The position numbers were made by a program, and so were the translations under genes. From Microbacterium sp. 1S1 (GTDB taxonomy: Bacteria; Actinomycetota; Actinomycetes; Actinomycetales; Microbacteriaceae), in NCBI RefSeq assembly GCF_008271365.1, contig NZ_CP043430.1:806001-870000 (forward strand): DNA of 64,000 nt. Direction: 5' to 3'. Position 1 is the stretch's first letter, and every line of letters begins with the position of its first letter. This document shows positions 53,291-64,000 of the stretch, piece by piece. The notes under the pieces are model-generated. The model searched no databases. It was not told the DNA's origin and saw only the letters and a list, made by a program, of their open reading frames with translations.

Positions 53291-54357
53291 GACGCGTTCC
53301 CCTTCTTCTTCGCGCGCTTCTTGCCGACCGGCTGCTGCCGCTTCGGCGCTTCGGCCTTGGCCTTCTCGGCCTGCTCCAGCAGACGCTGCTGCTCGGCCTC
53401 GTACACGGAGATCGGGACGACCTTGCCGGAGGAGTCGATCGCCTTGCCCTTGCGCGCCAGGCGCTCCTCACGGGCCTTGGCCGCCTCGGAGCCCGGCGTC
53501 GGCATCTCGCGGATGACGAGGAACTGCTGCCCCATGGTCCAGAGGTTCGAGATGAACCAGTAGACGACCACGCCGAGCGGGAAGAAGATGCCCGAGAAGA
53601 TGAAGCCCAGCGGCAGCACGTAGAGCATGATCTTCTGCATCTGGTACGCCTGACCGGTCTTGGCTTCCGGCGACAGGTTCTTCGAGATGATCTGCAGCTG
53701 CGTGATGAACTGCGACGCGATCATGAGCACGACGAGAGTGATCAGGATGATGATCGCCGTGACGTTCTGCGCGTCGATGGCGTTGCCGAGCGTCTCGTGC
53801 AGGGACGCCACTCCGAAGAGCTTCGCGTCGTAGAACTCCTTCGTGAGCTCCGGGCTCAACAGTCCGACGCCACCCACGTTGTCCCGGGCGTGCTTGCTGA
53901 CGTCGCTCAGCACGCTGTAGAGGGAGAAGAAGATCGGCATCTGCACGAGCAGCGGCAGACAGCTCGACATCGGCGTGGTGCCGTGCTTCTTGTACAGCGC
54001 CATCGTCTCGCGGCTCATCGCCTCACGAGAGAGCTGGTCCTTCTTGCCGCGGTACTTCTCCTGAACTTTTCGCAGTTCAGGCGCGATTTCCATCATCTTT
54101 CGCTGGCTCTTGATCTGCTTCACGAACAGCGGGATGAGCGCCGCGCGAACCACGATGACCAGACCCACGATCGAGAGGACCCAGGTGATGCCGGAGGCCG
54201 CGGGAAGCCCCACGGCGGTGAGCAGCCAGTGCCAGGCGACGAGGATGAGCTCGACGACCCACTTCAGCGGCCAGAGGATCGTGCCGAGCAGGTCGAATCC
54301 GCCGGATGCCGGTTCCGGGCTGGGGGTGGCACTGGCGAACAGAAGGTCAAGACCCAC
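53287..54357 (-). CDS. yidC: Membrane protein insertase YidC
   Basis: A 356-residue insertase with the five-helix 60KD_IMP core: WVVELILVAWHWLLTAVG, then VRAALIPLFVKQIKSQRKM with the coiled-coil hairpin, MSSCLPLLVQMPIFFSLYSVL, IILITLVVLMIASQFITQL and MLYVLPLGFIFSGIFFPLGV. The C-terminal tail is strongly basic (KRQQPVGKKRAKKK), which helps ribosome contact. GTG start; yidD ends 3 bp upstream and jag overlaps downstream, the conserved origin-proximal operon. Confidence 0.95.
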   Translation of the reverse strand: MGLDLLFASATPSPEPASGGFDLLGTILWPLKWVVELILVAWHWLLTAVGLPAASGITWVLSIVGLVIVVRAALIPLFVKQIKSQRKMMEIAPELRKVQEKYRGKKDQLSREAMSRETMALYKKHGTTPMSSCLPLLVQMPIFFSLYSVLSDVSKHARDNVGGVGLLSPELTKEFYDAKLFGVASLHETLGNAIDAQNVTAIIILITLVVLMIASQFITQLQIISKNLSPEAKTGQAYQMQKIMLYVLPLGFIFSGIFFPLGVVVYWFISNLWTMGQQFLVIREMPTPGSEAAKAREERLARKGKAIDSSGKVVPISVYEAEQQRLLEQAEKAKAEAPKRQQPVGKKRAKKKGNAS

Positions 54358-54360
54358 CGA

Positions 54361-54711
54361 TCAGTCCTTTCGGGAGGGGACGACGAAACCGTGTGCGGTC
54401 AGGTCGTAGCGGAAGTGTCGATGCGGTGTGACGTCGTCGACGCCTCCGCGAGACCAGGGATTGCAGCGGAGGATGCGCCAGGCGGAGAGCAGAGTCCCCC
54501 GCACGGCGCCGTGCTGCTGCACCGCACCTACAGCGTAGGCGGAACAAGAGGGGTAGTACGCGCACACGTCTCCGTACATCGGAGAGATGACCTTGCGGTA
54601 TCCCGCCAGAAACGCGAGGACGGCATTGCGCGGGAGGAGCGGGATGCTCCGGAGCGCATCGCGGCCGTGCCACGACCCCGTACCCACCGACGAAGCCGGC
54701 AACGCGGTCAT
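54361..54711 (-). CDS. yidD: Membrane protein insertion efficiency factor YidD
   Basis: A 116-residue YidD protein. LAFLAGYRKVISPMYGDVCAYYPSCSAYAVGAVQQHGAV is the family core (in pieces RKVISPMYG, CAYYPSCSAYA), with the conserved cysteines, then GVDDVTPH at the end. It aids insertion by YidC. The start at 54711 overlaps the rnpA stop (ATGA); an N-terminal extension upstream in frame belongs to rnpA sequence. Confidence 0.92.
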   Translation of the reverse strand: MTALPASSVGTGSWHGRDALRSIPLLPRNAVLAFLAGYRKVISPMYGDVCAYYPSCSAYAVGAVQQHGAVRGTLLSAWRILRCNPWSRGGVDDVTPHRHFRYDLTAHGFVVPSRKD

Positions 54712-55058
54712 GATGCGGCCTCGACCGGCGTGAGCCGTCCCAGGCAACGGTGCACGTCATTGCGGAGTTCCGCATACGACGCTGCCGCGGACGCAGGAAG
54801 GGCACGGATGACGACATCCGTGCCCTGTGGAACACCGGGAAGCGCCTCCGCACAGACGGCCTTGAGTCGCCGACGCACGGTGTTGCGCACCACAGCGGTA
54901 CCCACCTGCTTGCTGATGATGAAACCGAACCTCGCGGCCCTGCTCTCGCCCGTCGACAGCATCGAGGTGACGACGCGCGCCCCGCCACAACGCGATCCGC
55001 GTCGAACGACCAGTCGGTAGTCGCTCCCGCGGGTCAGACGGAACGGGCGGGCGAGCAC
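54708..55058 (-). CDS. rnpA: Ribonuclease P protein component
   Basis: A 116-residue basic protein that helps the RNase P RNA cut tRNA 5' leaders. RLTRGSDYRLVVRRG at the start, RFGFIISKQVGTAVVRNTVRRRLKAV (the RNR motif, quoted partly as VVRNTVRRRLK) and the C-terminal helix are standard. GTG start 6 bp after the rpmH stop. It overlaps yidD. Confidence 0.94.
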   Translation of the reverse strand: MLARPFRLTRGSDYRLVVRRGSRCGGARVVTSMLSTGESRAARFGFIISKQVGTAVVRNTVRRRLKAVCAEALPGVPQGTDVVIRALPASAAASYAELRNDVHRCLGRLTPVEAAS

Positions 55059-55064
55059 AGCTAC

Positions 55065-55202
55065 TTACGCGGAGAGCTCGGTACGGCCCTTCGCGCGGCG
55101 TGCCGAGAGGATGGCACGGCCGGCGCGGGTGCGCATGCGGGCACGGAAACCGTGCTTCTTGGCGCGACGACGGTTGTTGGGCTGGAAGGTGCGCTTGCTC
55201 AT
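55065..55202 (-). CDS. rpmH: 50S ribosomal protein L34
   Basis: A 45-residue, very basic ribosomal protein starting [20 protein letters not shown] and ending GRTELSA, an exact fit to bacterial L34. ATG at 55202 follows GGAGTGATCTC. It is the first gene of the rpmH-rnpA-yidD-yidC-jag-rsmG operon reading away from dnaA. Confidence 0.97.
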   Translation of the reverse strand: MSKRTFQPNNRRRAKKHGFRARMRTRAGRAILSARRAKGRTELSA

Positions 55203-55480
55203 GAGATCACTCCGGGAATGCTGCCACCGGATTCACTTCGACCGGAGACATGGGGAACTGCCATACAGGCATAAGTCAACCGACTAAGGGTACGTCCTGG
55301 CGGCGCACAGGGCAAATCTGCCACCTGTAGCGCTGCTCATCCCTCGCGTACCGCACAGCCATTATCCACAACCGGGAAGAGCCCGACAGTTTCGACACGC
55401 GCGCGTGTTTCCAAGGGCAGGTTGCCGTTCGGACGGCGTGTGACTACCGTGGCATCCGAAGTTATCCACAGGGGATCAGC
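55203..55480. promoter_or_regulatory. Divergent rpmH-dnaA promoter region with DnaA boxes
   Basis: The 278-bp gap contains the consensus DnaA box TTATCCACA at 55362-55370 and again at 55462-55470, the second only 10 bp before the dnaA start codon. These positions allow DnaA to repress its own gene. No small gene is evident. Confidence 0.75.
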
Positions 55481-56908
55481 ATGTCGACCCCGACCCGATC
55501 CGTCGTCCGGAGCACCATGTCCTCACCTGCCCAGCCCGACGTCCCCATCTGGACCACGGTGCAGGAGCTGCTGGAAGCCGACGACCGGGTCACTCCGCAG
55601 CTCCAGGGCTTCCTGAGCCTCGCAGTGCCGGCGGGCGTGATGTCGGCGACCCTCTACCTCGAGGTGCCCAATGACCTCACCGCGGCGCAGATCAACAAGC
55701 GCCTCCGCCTGCCCATCATGGAGGCCCTGGCCCACGTCGGGGAAGAGGTCACCTCGTACCGTGTGGTCGTGAACCACGAGCTGGCCGAACAGCCCACCGC
55801 ACCGATCGCCGTCGCGGACTTCGGTCGGCAGGAGCCGGTCCGCGCCGAATCGCCGATGGAGCAGCCGACCCCGCTGCGGCACGAATCGCGTCTCAACCCC
55901 AAATACACCTTCGACAACTTCGTCATCGGTCAGTCCAACCGGTTCGCCCATGCGGCGGCGGTGGCCGTGGCCGAAGCGCCGGCGAAGGCCTACAACCCGC
56001 TCTTCATCTACGGCGACTCCGGACTGGGCAAGACCCACCTCCTCCACGCCATCGGCGACTATGCCCAGTCGCTCTACGCCGGGGTGAAGGTGCGTTACGT
56101 GTCGAGTGAGGAGTTCACGAACGACTTCATCAACTCGATCGCCAACAACCGGGGTGCCGCCTTCCAGGCCCGGTACCGCGACGTGGACATCCTCCTCATC
56201 GACGACATCCAGTTCCTGCAAGGACGCGCGGAGACGCAGGAGGCGTTCTTCCACACGTTCAACACTCTGCACGACCACAACAAGCAGGTCGTCATCACCA
56301 GTGATGTCGCGCCGAAGCACCTGACCGGCTTCGAAGACCGTATGCGCAGCCGGTTCGAGTGGGGCCTCATCACCGACGTGCAGGCACCCGACCTCGAGAC
56401 CCGGATCGCGATCCTCCGCAAGAAGGCGCAGAGCGAAGCGCTCCACATCCCCGACGAGGTGCTCGAGTACATCGCCACCGTCGTGTCCTCGAACATCCGC
56501 GAGCTGGAGGGGGCGCTCATCCGCGTCTCGGCGTTCGCGAGCCTGAACCGGTCGGCCCTCGACATCTCTCTCGCGCAGACCGTGCTGCGGGACATCATCG
56601 ACACGGCCGAGGACAACATCATCTCGCCGACCGACATCATCACGGCGACCGCGCAGTACTTCAAACTCACCGTCGACGATCTCTACGGCTCGAGCCGTTC
56701 GCAGCAGATCGCGACCGCTCGCCAGATCGCCATGTATCTCTGCCGCGAGCGGACGAGTCTCTCCCTGCCCAAGATCGGGCAGCTCTTCGGCAACCGCGAC
56801 CACACCACGGTGATGTACGCCTACAAGAAGATCAGCGAGCTCATGAAGGAGCGGCGCTCGATCTACAACCAGGTGACCGAGATCACCACTCAGCTCGGCC
56901 GTCGCTGA
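55481..56908 (+). CDS. dnaA: Chromosomal replication initiator DnaA
   Basis: A 475-residue AAA+ initiator. Domain I spans about 15-90, a short linker follows, and the ATPase starts near 137. Walker A is GDSGLGKTH (about 177), Walker B LLIDDIQFLQG (about 238), and the C-terminal DNA-binding domain ends with the DnaA signature GNRDHTTVMYAYKKI. ATG 55481 follows CAGGGGATCAGC; a second in-frame ATG lies 36 bases later. It binds the boxes on both sides of the gene and opens the origin. Confidence 0.97.
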   Translation: MSTPTRSVVRSTMSSPAQPDVPIWTTVQELLEADDRVTPQLQGFLSLAVPAGVMSATLYLEVPNDLTAAQINKRLRLPIMEALAHVGEEVTSYRVVVNHELAEQPTAPIAVADFGRQEPVRAESPMEQPTPLRHESRLNPKYTFDNFVIGQSNRFAHAAAVAVAEAPAKAYNPLFIYGDSGLGKTHLLHAIGDYAQSLYAGVKVRYVSSEEFTNDFINSIANNRGAAFQARYRDVDILLIDDIQFLQGRAETQEAFFHTFNTLHDHNKQVVITSDVAPKHLTGFEDRMRSRFEWGLITDVQAPDLETRIAILRKKAQSEALHIPDEVLEYIATVVSSNIRELEGALIRVSAFASLNRSALDISLAQTVLRDIIDTAEDNIISPTDIITATAQYFKLTVDDLYGSSRSQQIATARQIAMYLCRERTSLSLPKIGQLFGNRDHTTVMYAYKKISELMKERRSIYNQVTEITTQLGRR

Positions 56909-56924
56909 CCGCCACGACGCCCGG

Positions 56925-56958
56925 AGGGACGCCGCATCCGACACCGGACGGCGTCCCT
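56925..56958 (+). terminator. Terminator of dnaA
   Basis: AGGGACGCCG (56925-56934) and CGGCGTCCCT (56949-56958) pair perfectly with a 14-base loop, followed by TCTGGGTTT, 17 bp after the dnaA stop. It isolates dnaA from the origin and dnaN. Confidence 0.8.
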
Positions 56959-56979
56959 TCTGGGTTTGACAGGCGCATG

Positions 56980-57392
56980 ACGCGTCCGATAGATGCGTCT
57001 ATGCACATGTGGATAACTTGTGGATGACCGTGGAACTCGCCGTCGCGGATGTGTGCCAATCGGGGAAACCTGTGGATAACCCGGGGAGGGCGAAACGGTG
57101 GGCGACCCTCGTCCACCCGCGGATTCCTCAGGGTCTCCACAAGTGACAAGTGTGTAGTTCCCTACTCACGCTTGCTTTCCACCGACTTATCCACAGTATC
57201 CACAGGTGTTAACACCGTTAAGGAGTTAAGTCATTCAAGGTGCGATCCGATCACCAGACGGTGGGGAGAGCCGGCCGGAGCACGACACCTCCTCCGGCGT
57301 AGGGAACCGCAGGACTGTGGGGCTAGCATGGGAAGCCCTGCAGTGGCAGGACCCGACGACGACCCGTCATGTTCGACGACAAGGGAGCACCC
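56980..57392. other. oriC: Replication origin oriC (dnaA-dnaN region)
   Basis: DnaA boxes cluster here: TGTGGATAA at 57008-57016 and 57071-57079, TTATCCACA at 57187-57195, and one-mismatch copies at 57019-57027 (TGTGGATGA) and 57196-57204 (GTATCCACA). The boxes point in both directions. An AT-richer stretch with GTTAACACCGTTAAGGAG at about 57208-57235 is the best candidate for the unwinding element. The 484-bp gap has no gene. Confidence 0.85.
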
Positions 57393-58535
57393 GTGAGGTT
57401 TCAGGTCAACCGCGATGTCTTCAGCGAGGCTGTGTCCTTCGTCGTCAAGCTCCTCCCCCAGCGCAATCCTCAGCCGATCCTCGCGGGCGTCCTGATCGAA
57501 GCCGACGGTGCCGGGCTCACGCTCTCCGCGTTCGACTACGAGGCGTCCGCACGCACGACGATCGAGGCGACCGTCGAGACACCCGGCACGATCCTCGTCC
57601 ACGGTCGTCTGCTGTCCGACATCGCGAGCCGTCTTCCCAACGCGCCGATCGAGATCGCCGTCGAGGATGACGGCGGCATCGCCGTGACCTGCGGCTCGGC
57701 CCGCTTCACGCTCGCGGCCATGCCGGTCGAGGAATACCCGTCGATCCCCGAGGTGTCCGGGTCTTCAGGCGTCGTCCCGGCCGACGAATTCGGCACCGCG
57801 ATCGCACAGGTCGGATTCGCGGCGTCCCGCGACGACGTCACCCCCGTGCTCACCGGCGTTCAGCTCGAGGTCACGGGCCAGACCCTCAGCCTCGTGGCGA
57901 CCGACCGGTACCGCGTGTCCCTCCGTGACGTGCCGTGGGACGGCGAGGCCGTCGAGGCCACCGCCCTGGTCCCGGCGCGCACGCTCGTCGAGGTCGGCAA
58001 GACGTTCGGTCACGCCGGCACGATCCAGATCGCGTTCTCCGGCGCGGGAGACCGAGAGATCATCGCCTTCACGGCGGGCAACAAGACCGTGACGTCGCTG
58101 CTCATCAAGGGCAACTTCCCGCCGGTCCGCCGCCTGTTCCCGGAGCAGACCGACCACTACGCGGTCGTCAACACGGCCGACCTCATCGAGGCCGTCCGGC
58201 GTGTGTCCCTCGTCCTGGACCGCGCGGCGCCGCTGCGCTTCACGTTCTCGACCGACAGCGTCACCATGGACGCGTCCGGCAGCGAGCACGCCCGCGCCTC
58301 CGAGTCGGTCGACGCGATCCTCTCCGGTGGCGACGACGTCACGCTGGGCCTCAACCCGCAGTACCTGATCGAAGCCCTCGGCGCCGTGAAGAGCGAGTTC
58401 GTGCGGGTCACCTTCACATCCAGCGACAACGCCAACAAGCTGAGCCCGGTCCTCATCACGAGCCAGACCTCGGTCGACCAGGCCGGCCTGGACTCGTTCA
58501 AGTACCTCCTCCAGCCCAACCTCCTCCTGCGCTGA
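57393..58535 (+). CDS. dnaN: DNA polymerase III beta subunit (sliding clamp)
   Basis: A 380-residue clamp of three similar domains that encircles DNA and tethers the polymerase. VRFQVNRDVFSEAV at the start, RNPQPILAGVLIEA, LVATDRYRVSLRD and the C-terminal FKYLLQPNLLLR are standard. I use GTG 57393, six bases after AAGGGAG, which gives the usual length; an ATG 24 bases earlier lacks a site. It is the first gene after oriC. Confidence 0.97.
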   Translation: MRFQVNRDVFSEAVSFVVKLLPQRNPQPILAGVLIEADGAGLTLSAFDYEASARTTIEATVETPGTILVHGRLLSDIASRLPNAPIEIAVEDDGGIAVTCGSARFTLAAMPVEEYPSIPEVSGSSGVVPADEFGTAIAQVGFAASRDDVTPVLTGVQLEVTGQTLSLVATDRYRVSLRDVPWDGEAVEATALVPARTLVEVGKTFGHAGTIQIAFSGAGDREIIAFTAGNKTVTSLLIKGNFPPVRRLFPEQTDHYAVVNTADLIEAVRRVSLVLDRAAPLRFTFSTDSVTMDASGSEHARASESVDAILSGGDDVTLGLNPQYLIEALGAVKSEFVRVTFTSSDNANKLSPVLITSQTSVDQAGLDSFKYLLQPNLLLR

Positions 58536-58587
58536 GCATCGCTTCTCGCCCCGAAGGAGTGTCCGAGCCGACGGGTAGGCTGACTCC

Positions 58588-59802
58588 GTGATTGTGGAGC
58601 ACCTCAGCCTGGTCGATTTCCGCAATTACGCGACCGCAGAACTCGCGCTGCATCGCGGGCCGAACGTGCTCGTGGGGCGGAACGGACAGGGAAAGACGAA
58701 CCTCGCCGAGGCCGTCGTGTTCCTCGCGACCCTCGGCTCGCATCGGGTCTCCTCCGACGCACCGATGGTGCGCGACGGCCAGGAGTTCGCCGTCATCCGC
58801 GCCCGGCTGTCGCACGGTGAGCGGCGTGTGCTCGTCGAGGTCCAGCTCAACCGACAGGGATCGAACAAGGCGAGGATCAACGGCTCCCCGTCGAAGACCA
58901 ATGAGCTCCCCCGCTACGCGCACGTGGTGTTGTTCGCCCCGGAAGACCTTCAGATCGTCCGCGGGGATCCCGCCGCCCGCCGCCGATTCGCCGATCAGCT
59001 CCTCATCCAGCGCACTCCGCGACTGGCCGCCGTGCTGGGCGACTACGACCGGGTGCTCAAACAGCGCAACGCGCTCCTCAAGTCGGCGAGGGCACGCGGC
59101 ATCCGCGGCGAAGCGCTGAGTACCCTCGACGTCTGGGACGACAAGCTCGTCTCCCTCGGCTCGGAGATCATCACCGCGCGCCAGCGGCTGGCCGCCGATC
59201 TGCAGCAACCGGTGGCCGATGCGTACGCGGCGATCGCCGGAGCCGACCACCGTCCCCGTCTGGACTGGGCGCTGTCGGTGGCGGGCAGCGACCCGGAGGA
59301 CGATGAGGACCGCGACGGCGCAGACGGCGCGACCGCGGCGGATGACCTGCGCGGGGATGCCCGGCGCATCGCGGAGATGTTCCGGGCTTCCCTCGCTGCG
59401 AAGAGGTCGAACGAACTCGACCGGGGCCTCACCCTCACCGGACCTCACCGCGACGATCTGGTCCTGCGTGTCCGCGACCTCCCGGTGAAGGGTTACGCCT
59501 CGCACGGCGAGTCGTGGTCCGTCGCGCTCGCTCTGCGGCTGGCGTCGGCCGAGCTGCTCCGCAGCGAATCACCGGCCGGCGACCCGGTGCTGATCCTCGA
59601 CGACGTCTTCGCCGAACTCGATGCGGATCGGCGACAGAGGCTGGCGGCGCTCACCGCCGGCTACGAGCAGGTGGTGGTCACGGCGGCGGTGGAGGAGGAT
59701 ATCCCGGACGTGCTCCATGCCCATGTCGTCCGGATCGCCGCGGGCACGATCACCGACGAGCGGGACGGTCCGCAGGGAGAGAAGGGTGCGCAGGATGACT
59801 GA
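58588..59802 (+). CDS. recF: DNA replication and repair protein RecF
   Basis: A 404-residue ABC/SMC-type ATPase for gap repair. VEHLSLVDFRNYATAEL at the start, Walker A GRNGQGKTNLAEAV (about 30-44), signature-containing SHGESWSVALALRLA and Walker B LILDDVFAELDADRRQRL are present. GTG 58588 is preceded by TAGGCT with a 6-bp gap, so a leaderless transcript from its own promoter is possible. It overlaps the DUF721 gene by 8 bp. Confidence 0.95.
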   Translation: MIVEHLSLVDFRNYATAELALHRGPNVLVGRNGQGKTNLAEAVVFLATLGSHRVSSDAPMVRDGQEFAVIRARLSHGERRVLVEVQLNRQGSNKARINGSPSKTNELPRYAHVVLFAPEDLQIVRGDPAARRRFADQLLIQRTPRLAAVLGDYDRVLKQRNALLKSARARGIRGEALSTLDVWDDKLVSLGSEIITARQRLAADLQQPVADAYAAIAGADHRPRLDWALSVAGSDPEDDEDRDGADGATAADDLRGDARRIAEMFRASLAAKRSNELDRGLTLTGPHRDDLVLRVRDLPVKGYASHGESWSVALALRLASAELLRSESPAGDPVLILDDVFAELDADRRQRLAALTAGYEQVVVTAAVEEDIPDVLHAHVVRIAAGTITDERDGPQGEKGAQDD

Positions 59803-60304
59803 TGTCGTCGCCGAGAGCGCGGCCCCGACGGAGGCGCCGGAGACGGTCGCCACGTACCTGCGGCTGCGTGGGCTCAAGCCGAGCGCCAAGAACTGGAAGC
59901 GCAAGCGACGGATCTCGGTCGATGACGACAACGCTCCGTTCACGCCCGGGCGCGACCCGGGAACGCTCGGCGCGGTCCTCGACACCCTGAGCCGCGAGGC
60001 CGGGTGGGAGACGACACTCGCCCGCGAGGACCTCGTCCGGCAATGGGCGGATCTCGCCGGTGCCGACACCGCGAGGCACTCGGAACCGGTGTCGCTCGAG
60101 CGCGGTCTGCTCACCGTGAAGTGCGATTCCACGGCGTGGGCGAAGAACCTCCAGTTCATGCGAGCGACCATCCTCACAGAGATCGGGCGCCGGTATCCGG
60201 AGGCGGGGGTGGAGAACCTTCGCTTCATCGGACCGGACGTCCCCTCGTGGAAATGGGGCCCCAGAGCCGTTCCAGGGCGGGGCCCGCGCGATACCTACGG
60301 GTAG
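59795..60304 (+). CDS. DUF721 / DciA-like protein
   Basis: A 169-residue protein of the DUF721 family, which includes DciA, the ancestral loader of the replicative helicase in bacteria without DnaC. The core lies at about 55-145 (LDTLSREAGWETTLAREDLV, RHSEPVSLERGLLTVKCDST, AWAKNLQFMRATILTEIGRR). The N-terminus is basic and probably disordered. It is fixed between recF and gyrB in Actinobacteria. ATG lies inside the end of recF behind GAAGGGTGCGCAGG. Confidence 0.9.
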   Translation: MTDVVAESAAPTEAPETVATYLRLRGLKPSAKNWKRKRRISVDDDNAPFTPGRDPGTLGAVLDTLSREAGWETTLAREDLVRQWADLAGADTARHSEPVSLERGLLTVKCDSTAWAKNLQFMRATILTEIGRRYPEAGVENLRFIGPDVPSWKWGPRAVPGRGPRDTYG

Positions 60305-60380
60305 GGCACCACGCAAGGGGTCAGAAACGCTCAGAGGCCCACACGCGGCCGTTGAGCGGCATTTCGCCTCGAAACCCGGC

Positions 60381-62504
<2,124 letters not shown>

Positions 62505-62511
62505 TGACCAC

Positions 62512-62565
62512 GGGTCCCTTCGCTCGTCGTCGGGAACCCGGATGCTTCGACAAGCTCAGCCAACC
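62512..62565. repeat. Intergenic palindromic repeat between gyrB and gyrA
   Basis: GGGTCCC (62512-62518) and GGGAACCC (62532-62539) can pair imperfectly around TTCGCTCGTCGTC, followed by GCTTCGACAAGCTCAGCC. The last segment resembles a widespread actinobacterial intergenic repeat containing CTTCGACAAGCTCAG. It may be a mobile palindromic unit. Confidence 0.5.
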
Positions 62566-62576
62566 AGGAAAGACAC

Positions 62577-64000
62577 ATGACTGACGAAGAACGCCCCGAC
62601 ATCACCGAGGGCCACGAGCACGGCAAGATCGACCAGGTCGATCTGCAGTCGGAGATGCAGCGCAGCTATCTCGACTACGCCATGGCGGTCATCGTCGGCC
62701 GCGCGCTTCCCGACGTCCGCGACGGTCTCAAGCCGGTGCACCGCCGCGTGATCTACGGCATGTACGACGGCGGCTTCCGTCCCGACAAGTCGTTCTCGAA
62801 GTGCGCCCGCGTCGTCGGCGAGGTGATGGGTCAGTATCACCCCCACGGCGACTCCGCGATCTACGATGCCCTCGTCCGGCTCGTGCAGCCGTGGTCGCTG
62901 CGCTACCCGCTCGCGCTAGGTCAGGGCAACTTCGGCTCCCCCGGCAACATGGGCGCGGCTGCACCGCGGTACACCGAGACGAAGATGGCCCCGCTCGCGC
63001 TCGAGATGGTGCGCGACATCGAAGAGGACACGGTCGACTTCGCCGACAACTACGACGGCCAGACCCAGGAGCCGACGGTACTCCCGTCGCGATTCCCGAA
63101 CCTCCTCGTCAACGGCTCCGTCGGCATCGCGGTCGGCATGGCGACGAACATCCCCCCGCACAACCTGCGTGAGATCTCCGACGCCGCGCTCTGGGCGCTG
63201 GACAATCCGGATCTCCCCCGCGAGCAGCTGCTCGACGGCCTGATCCAGCGCATCCCCGGCCCCGACTTCCCGACCGGCGCGCAGATCCTCGGCACCAAGG
63301 GGATCCACGAGGCGTACCGGACGGGCCGCGGCTCCATCACGATGCGCGCGGTCGTCAACGTCGAGGAGATCCAGGGCCGCACGTGCCTGGTCATCACCGA
63401 GCTTCCGTACCAGGTGAACCCGGACAACGTCGCGGTCAAGATCGGCGACCTCGCGCGCGACGGCAAGATCACCGGCATCGCCGACATCCGTGACGAGTCC
63501 TCCGACCGCACGGGTCAGCGTCTCGTCGTCGTGCTCAAGCGCGACGCCGTGGCGAAGGTCGTGCTGAACAACCTGTACAAGCACACGCAGCTGCAGGAGA
63601 ACTTCGGCGCGAACATGCTCGCGATCGTCGACGGCGTTCCGCGCACCCTGGCGATCGACGGCTTCATCACGAACTGGATCGCACACCAGATCGACGTCAT
63701 CGTGCGACGGACGCAGTTCCGCCTGAACGAGGCCGAGAAGCGGATGCACATCCTCCGCGGCTATCTGAAGGCGCTCGACGCGCTCGACGAGGTCATCGCG
63801 CTCATCCGTCGGTCCCAGACGACCCAGGATGCGAACGAGGGTCTGCAGAAGCTGCTCGACATCGACGAGATCCAGGCCGACGCGATCCTGCAGATGCAGC
63901 TCCGTCGCCTCGCCGCCCTCGAGCGTCAGAAGATCATCGACCAGGCGAACGAGCTCGAAGCGCTCATCGCGGACTACAAGGCGATCCTCGCCGACGAGGG
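62577..64000 (+). CDS. gyrA: DNA gyrase subunit A, 3' end outside the window
   Basis: The first 474 codons of the breakage-reunion subunit. The catalytic tyrosine is Tyr132 in APRYTE. The quinolone-resistance region [10 protein letters not shown] has Ser93 and Asp97 (E. coli 83 and 87), so no classic fluoroquinolone mutation is seen. [21 protein letters not shown] and [12 protein letters not shown] belong to the tower and coiled-coil. ATG follows CAGGAAAG. The C-terminal DNA-wrapping domain would lie beyond base 64000. Confidence 0.97.
   Translation, partial: MTDEERPDITEGHEHGKIDQVDLQSEMQRSYLDYAMAVIVGRALPDVRDGLKPVHRRVIYGMYDGGFRPDKSFSKCARVVGEVMGQYHPHGDSAIYDALVRLVQPWSLRYPLALGQGNFGSPGNMGAAAPRYTETKMAPLALEMVRDIEEDTVDFADNYDGQTQEPTVLPSRFPNLLVNGSVGIAVGMATNIPPHNLREISDAALWALDNPDLPREQLLDGLIQRIPGPDFPTGAQILGTKGIHEAYRTGRGSITMRAVVNVEEIQGRTCLVITELPYQVNPDNVAVKIGDLARDGKITGIADIRDESSDRTGQRLVVVLKRDAVAKVVLNNLYKHTQLQENFGANMLAIVDGVPRTLAIDGFITNWIAHQIDVIVRRTQFRLNEAEKRMHILRGYLKALDALDEVIALIRRSQTTQDANEGLQKLLDIDEIQADAILQMQLRRLAALERQKIIDQANELEALIADYKAILADE

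Noticed and set aside
62665..62900. Possible fluoroquinolone-resistance change in GyrA
   Set aside because: Ser93 and Asp97, the equivalents of E. coli 83 and 87, are both present, so no classic mutation is seen.

Overview
The window reads as a chromosomal segment of a high-GC Gram-positive actinobacterium of the Microbacteriaceae, most likely Microbacterium or a close relative. I infer this from the base composition, frequent ATGA/GTGA start-stop overlaps, GTG starts, the glgX-treY-treZ trehalose cluster, DUF6049-murJ-trxB-trxA next to parB-parA, and the replication-origin order rpmH-dnaA-dnaN-recF-DUF721-gyrB-gyrA. No database search was possible, so the genus is inference.

Layout. 1-1.4 kb: a frameshifted gene of unknown function cut by the window edge, then a small membrane protein. 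1.5-9.3 kb: small catabolic and resistance units, each with its own regulator: a GT1 glycosyltransferase/TetR pair, a 3-hydroxybutyrate dehydrogenase-like SDR with an MHS transporter and a divergent LysR regulator, and an arsenic unit (ArsR, flavoprotein, ArsC) with two near-identical operator boxes. 9.3-13.1 kb: acetaldehyde-type aldehyde dehydrogenase with DUF779 and a GAF-domain regulator, then a TetR gene. 13.2-19.8 kb: trehalose synthesis from glycogen (glgX, treY, treZ) led by a small unknown coupled gene. 19.9-24.9 kb: tRNA nucleotidyltransferase, a cell-wall-anchored phosphoesterase and a lipoprotein. 24.9-32.6 kb: an Lrp-type regulator and a polyamine/GABA-type catabolism and ABC-uptake operon. 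32.6-33.9 kb: a secreted protein and a Crp/Fnr regulator with a CRP-like box between them.

33.9-36.7 kb is a small accessory island of visibly different composition, with two unknown membrane proteins, a decayed DNA-binding gene, a compact promoter-terminator unit and two phage-like genes, the second truncated against the chromosomal DHFR-like gene. 36.7-49.7 kb returns to core genes: DHFR-like reductase, LLM oxidoreductase, a frameshifted methyltransferase, DUF6049, murJ, trxB, trxA, a doubly frameshifted GrpB gene, a sugar porter, parB and parA.

49.7-52.1 kb is the most striking part: about 2.4 kb without a convincing gene, carrying, together with the start of parA, eight parS sites with an identical 14-bp core. 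This looks like the centromere loading zone for ParB. It is followed by rsmG, jag, yidC, yidD, rnpA, rpmH, the origin with DnaA boxes, dnaA, dnaN, recF, DUF721, gyrB and the first 474 codons of gyrA.

Three genes (near 0.65, 40.0 and 45.5 kb) carry indels in GC-rich runs, and there is an 18-base C run at 9.35 kb. These may be consensus errors or real slippage, and the reader should keep both in mind. I saw no rRNA, tRNA, CRISPR array, complete insertion sequence or secondary-metabolite cluster.
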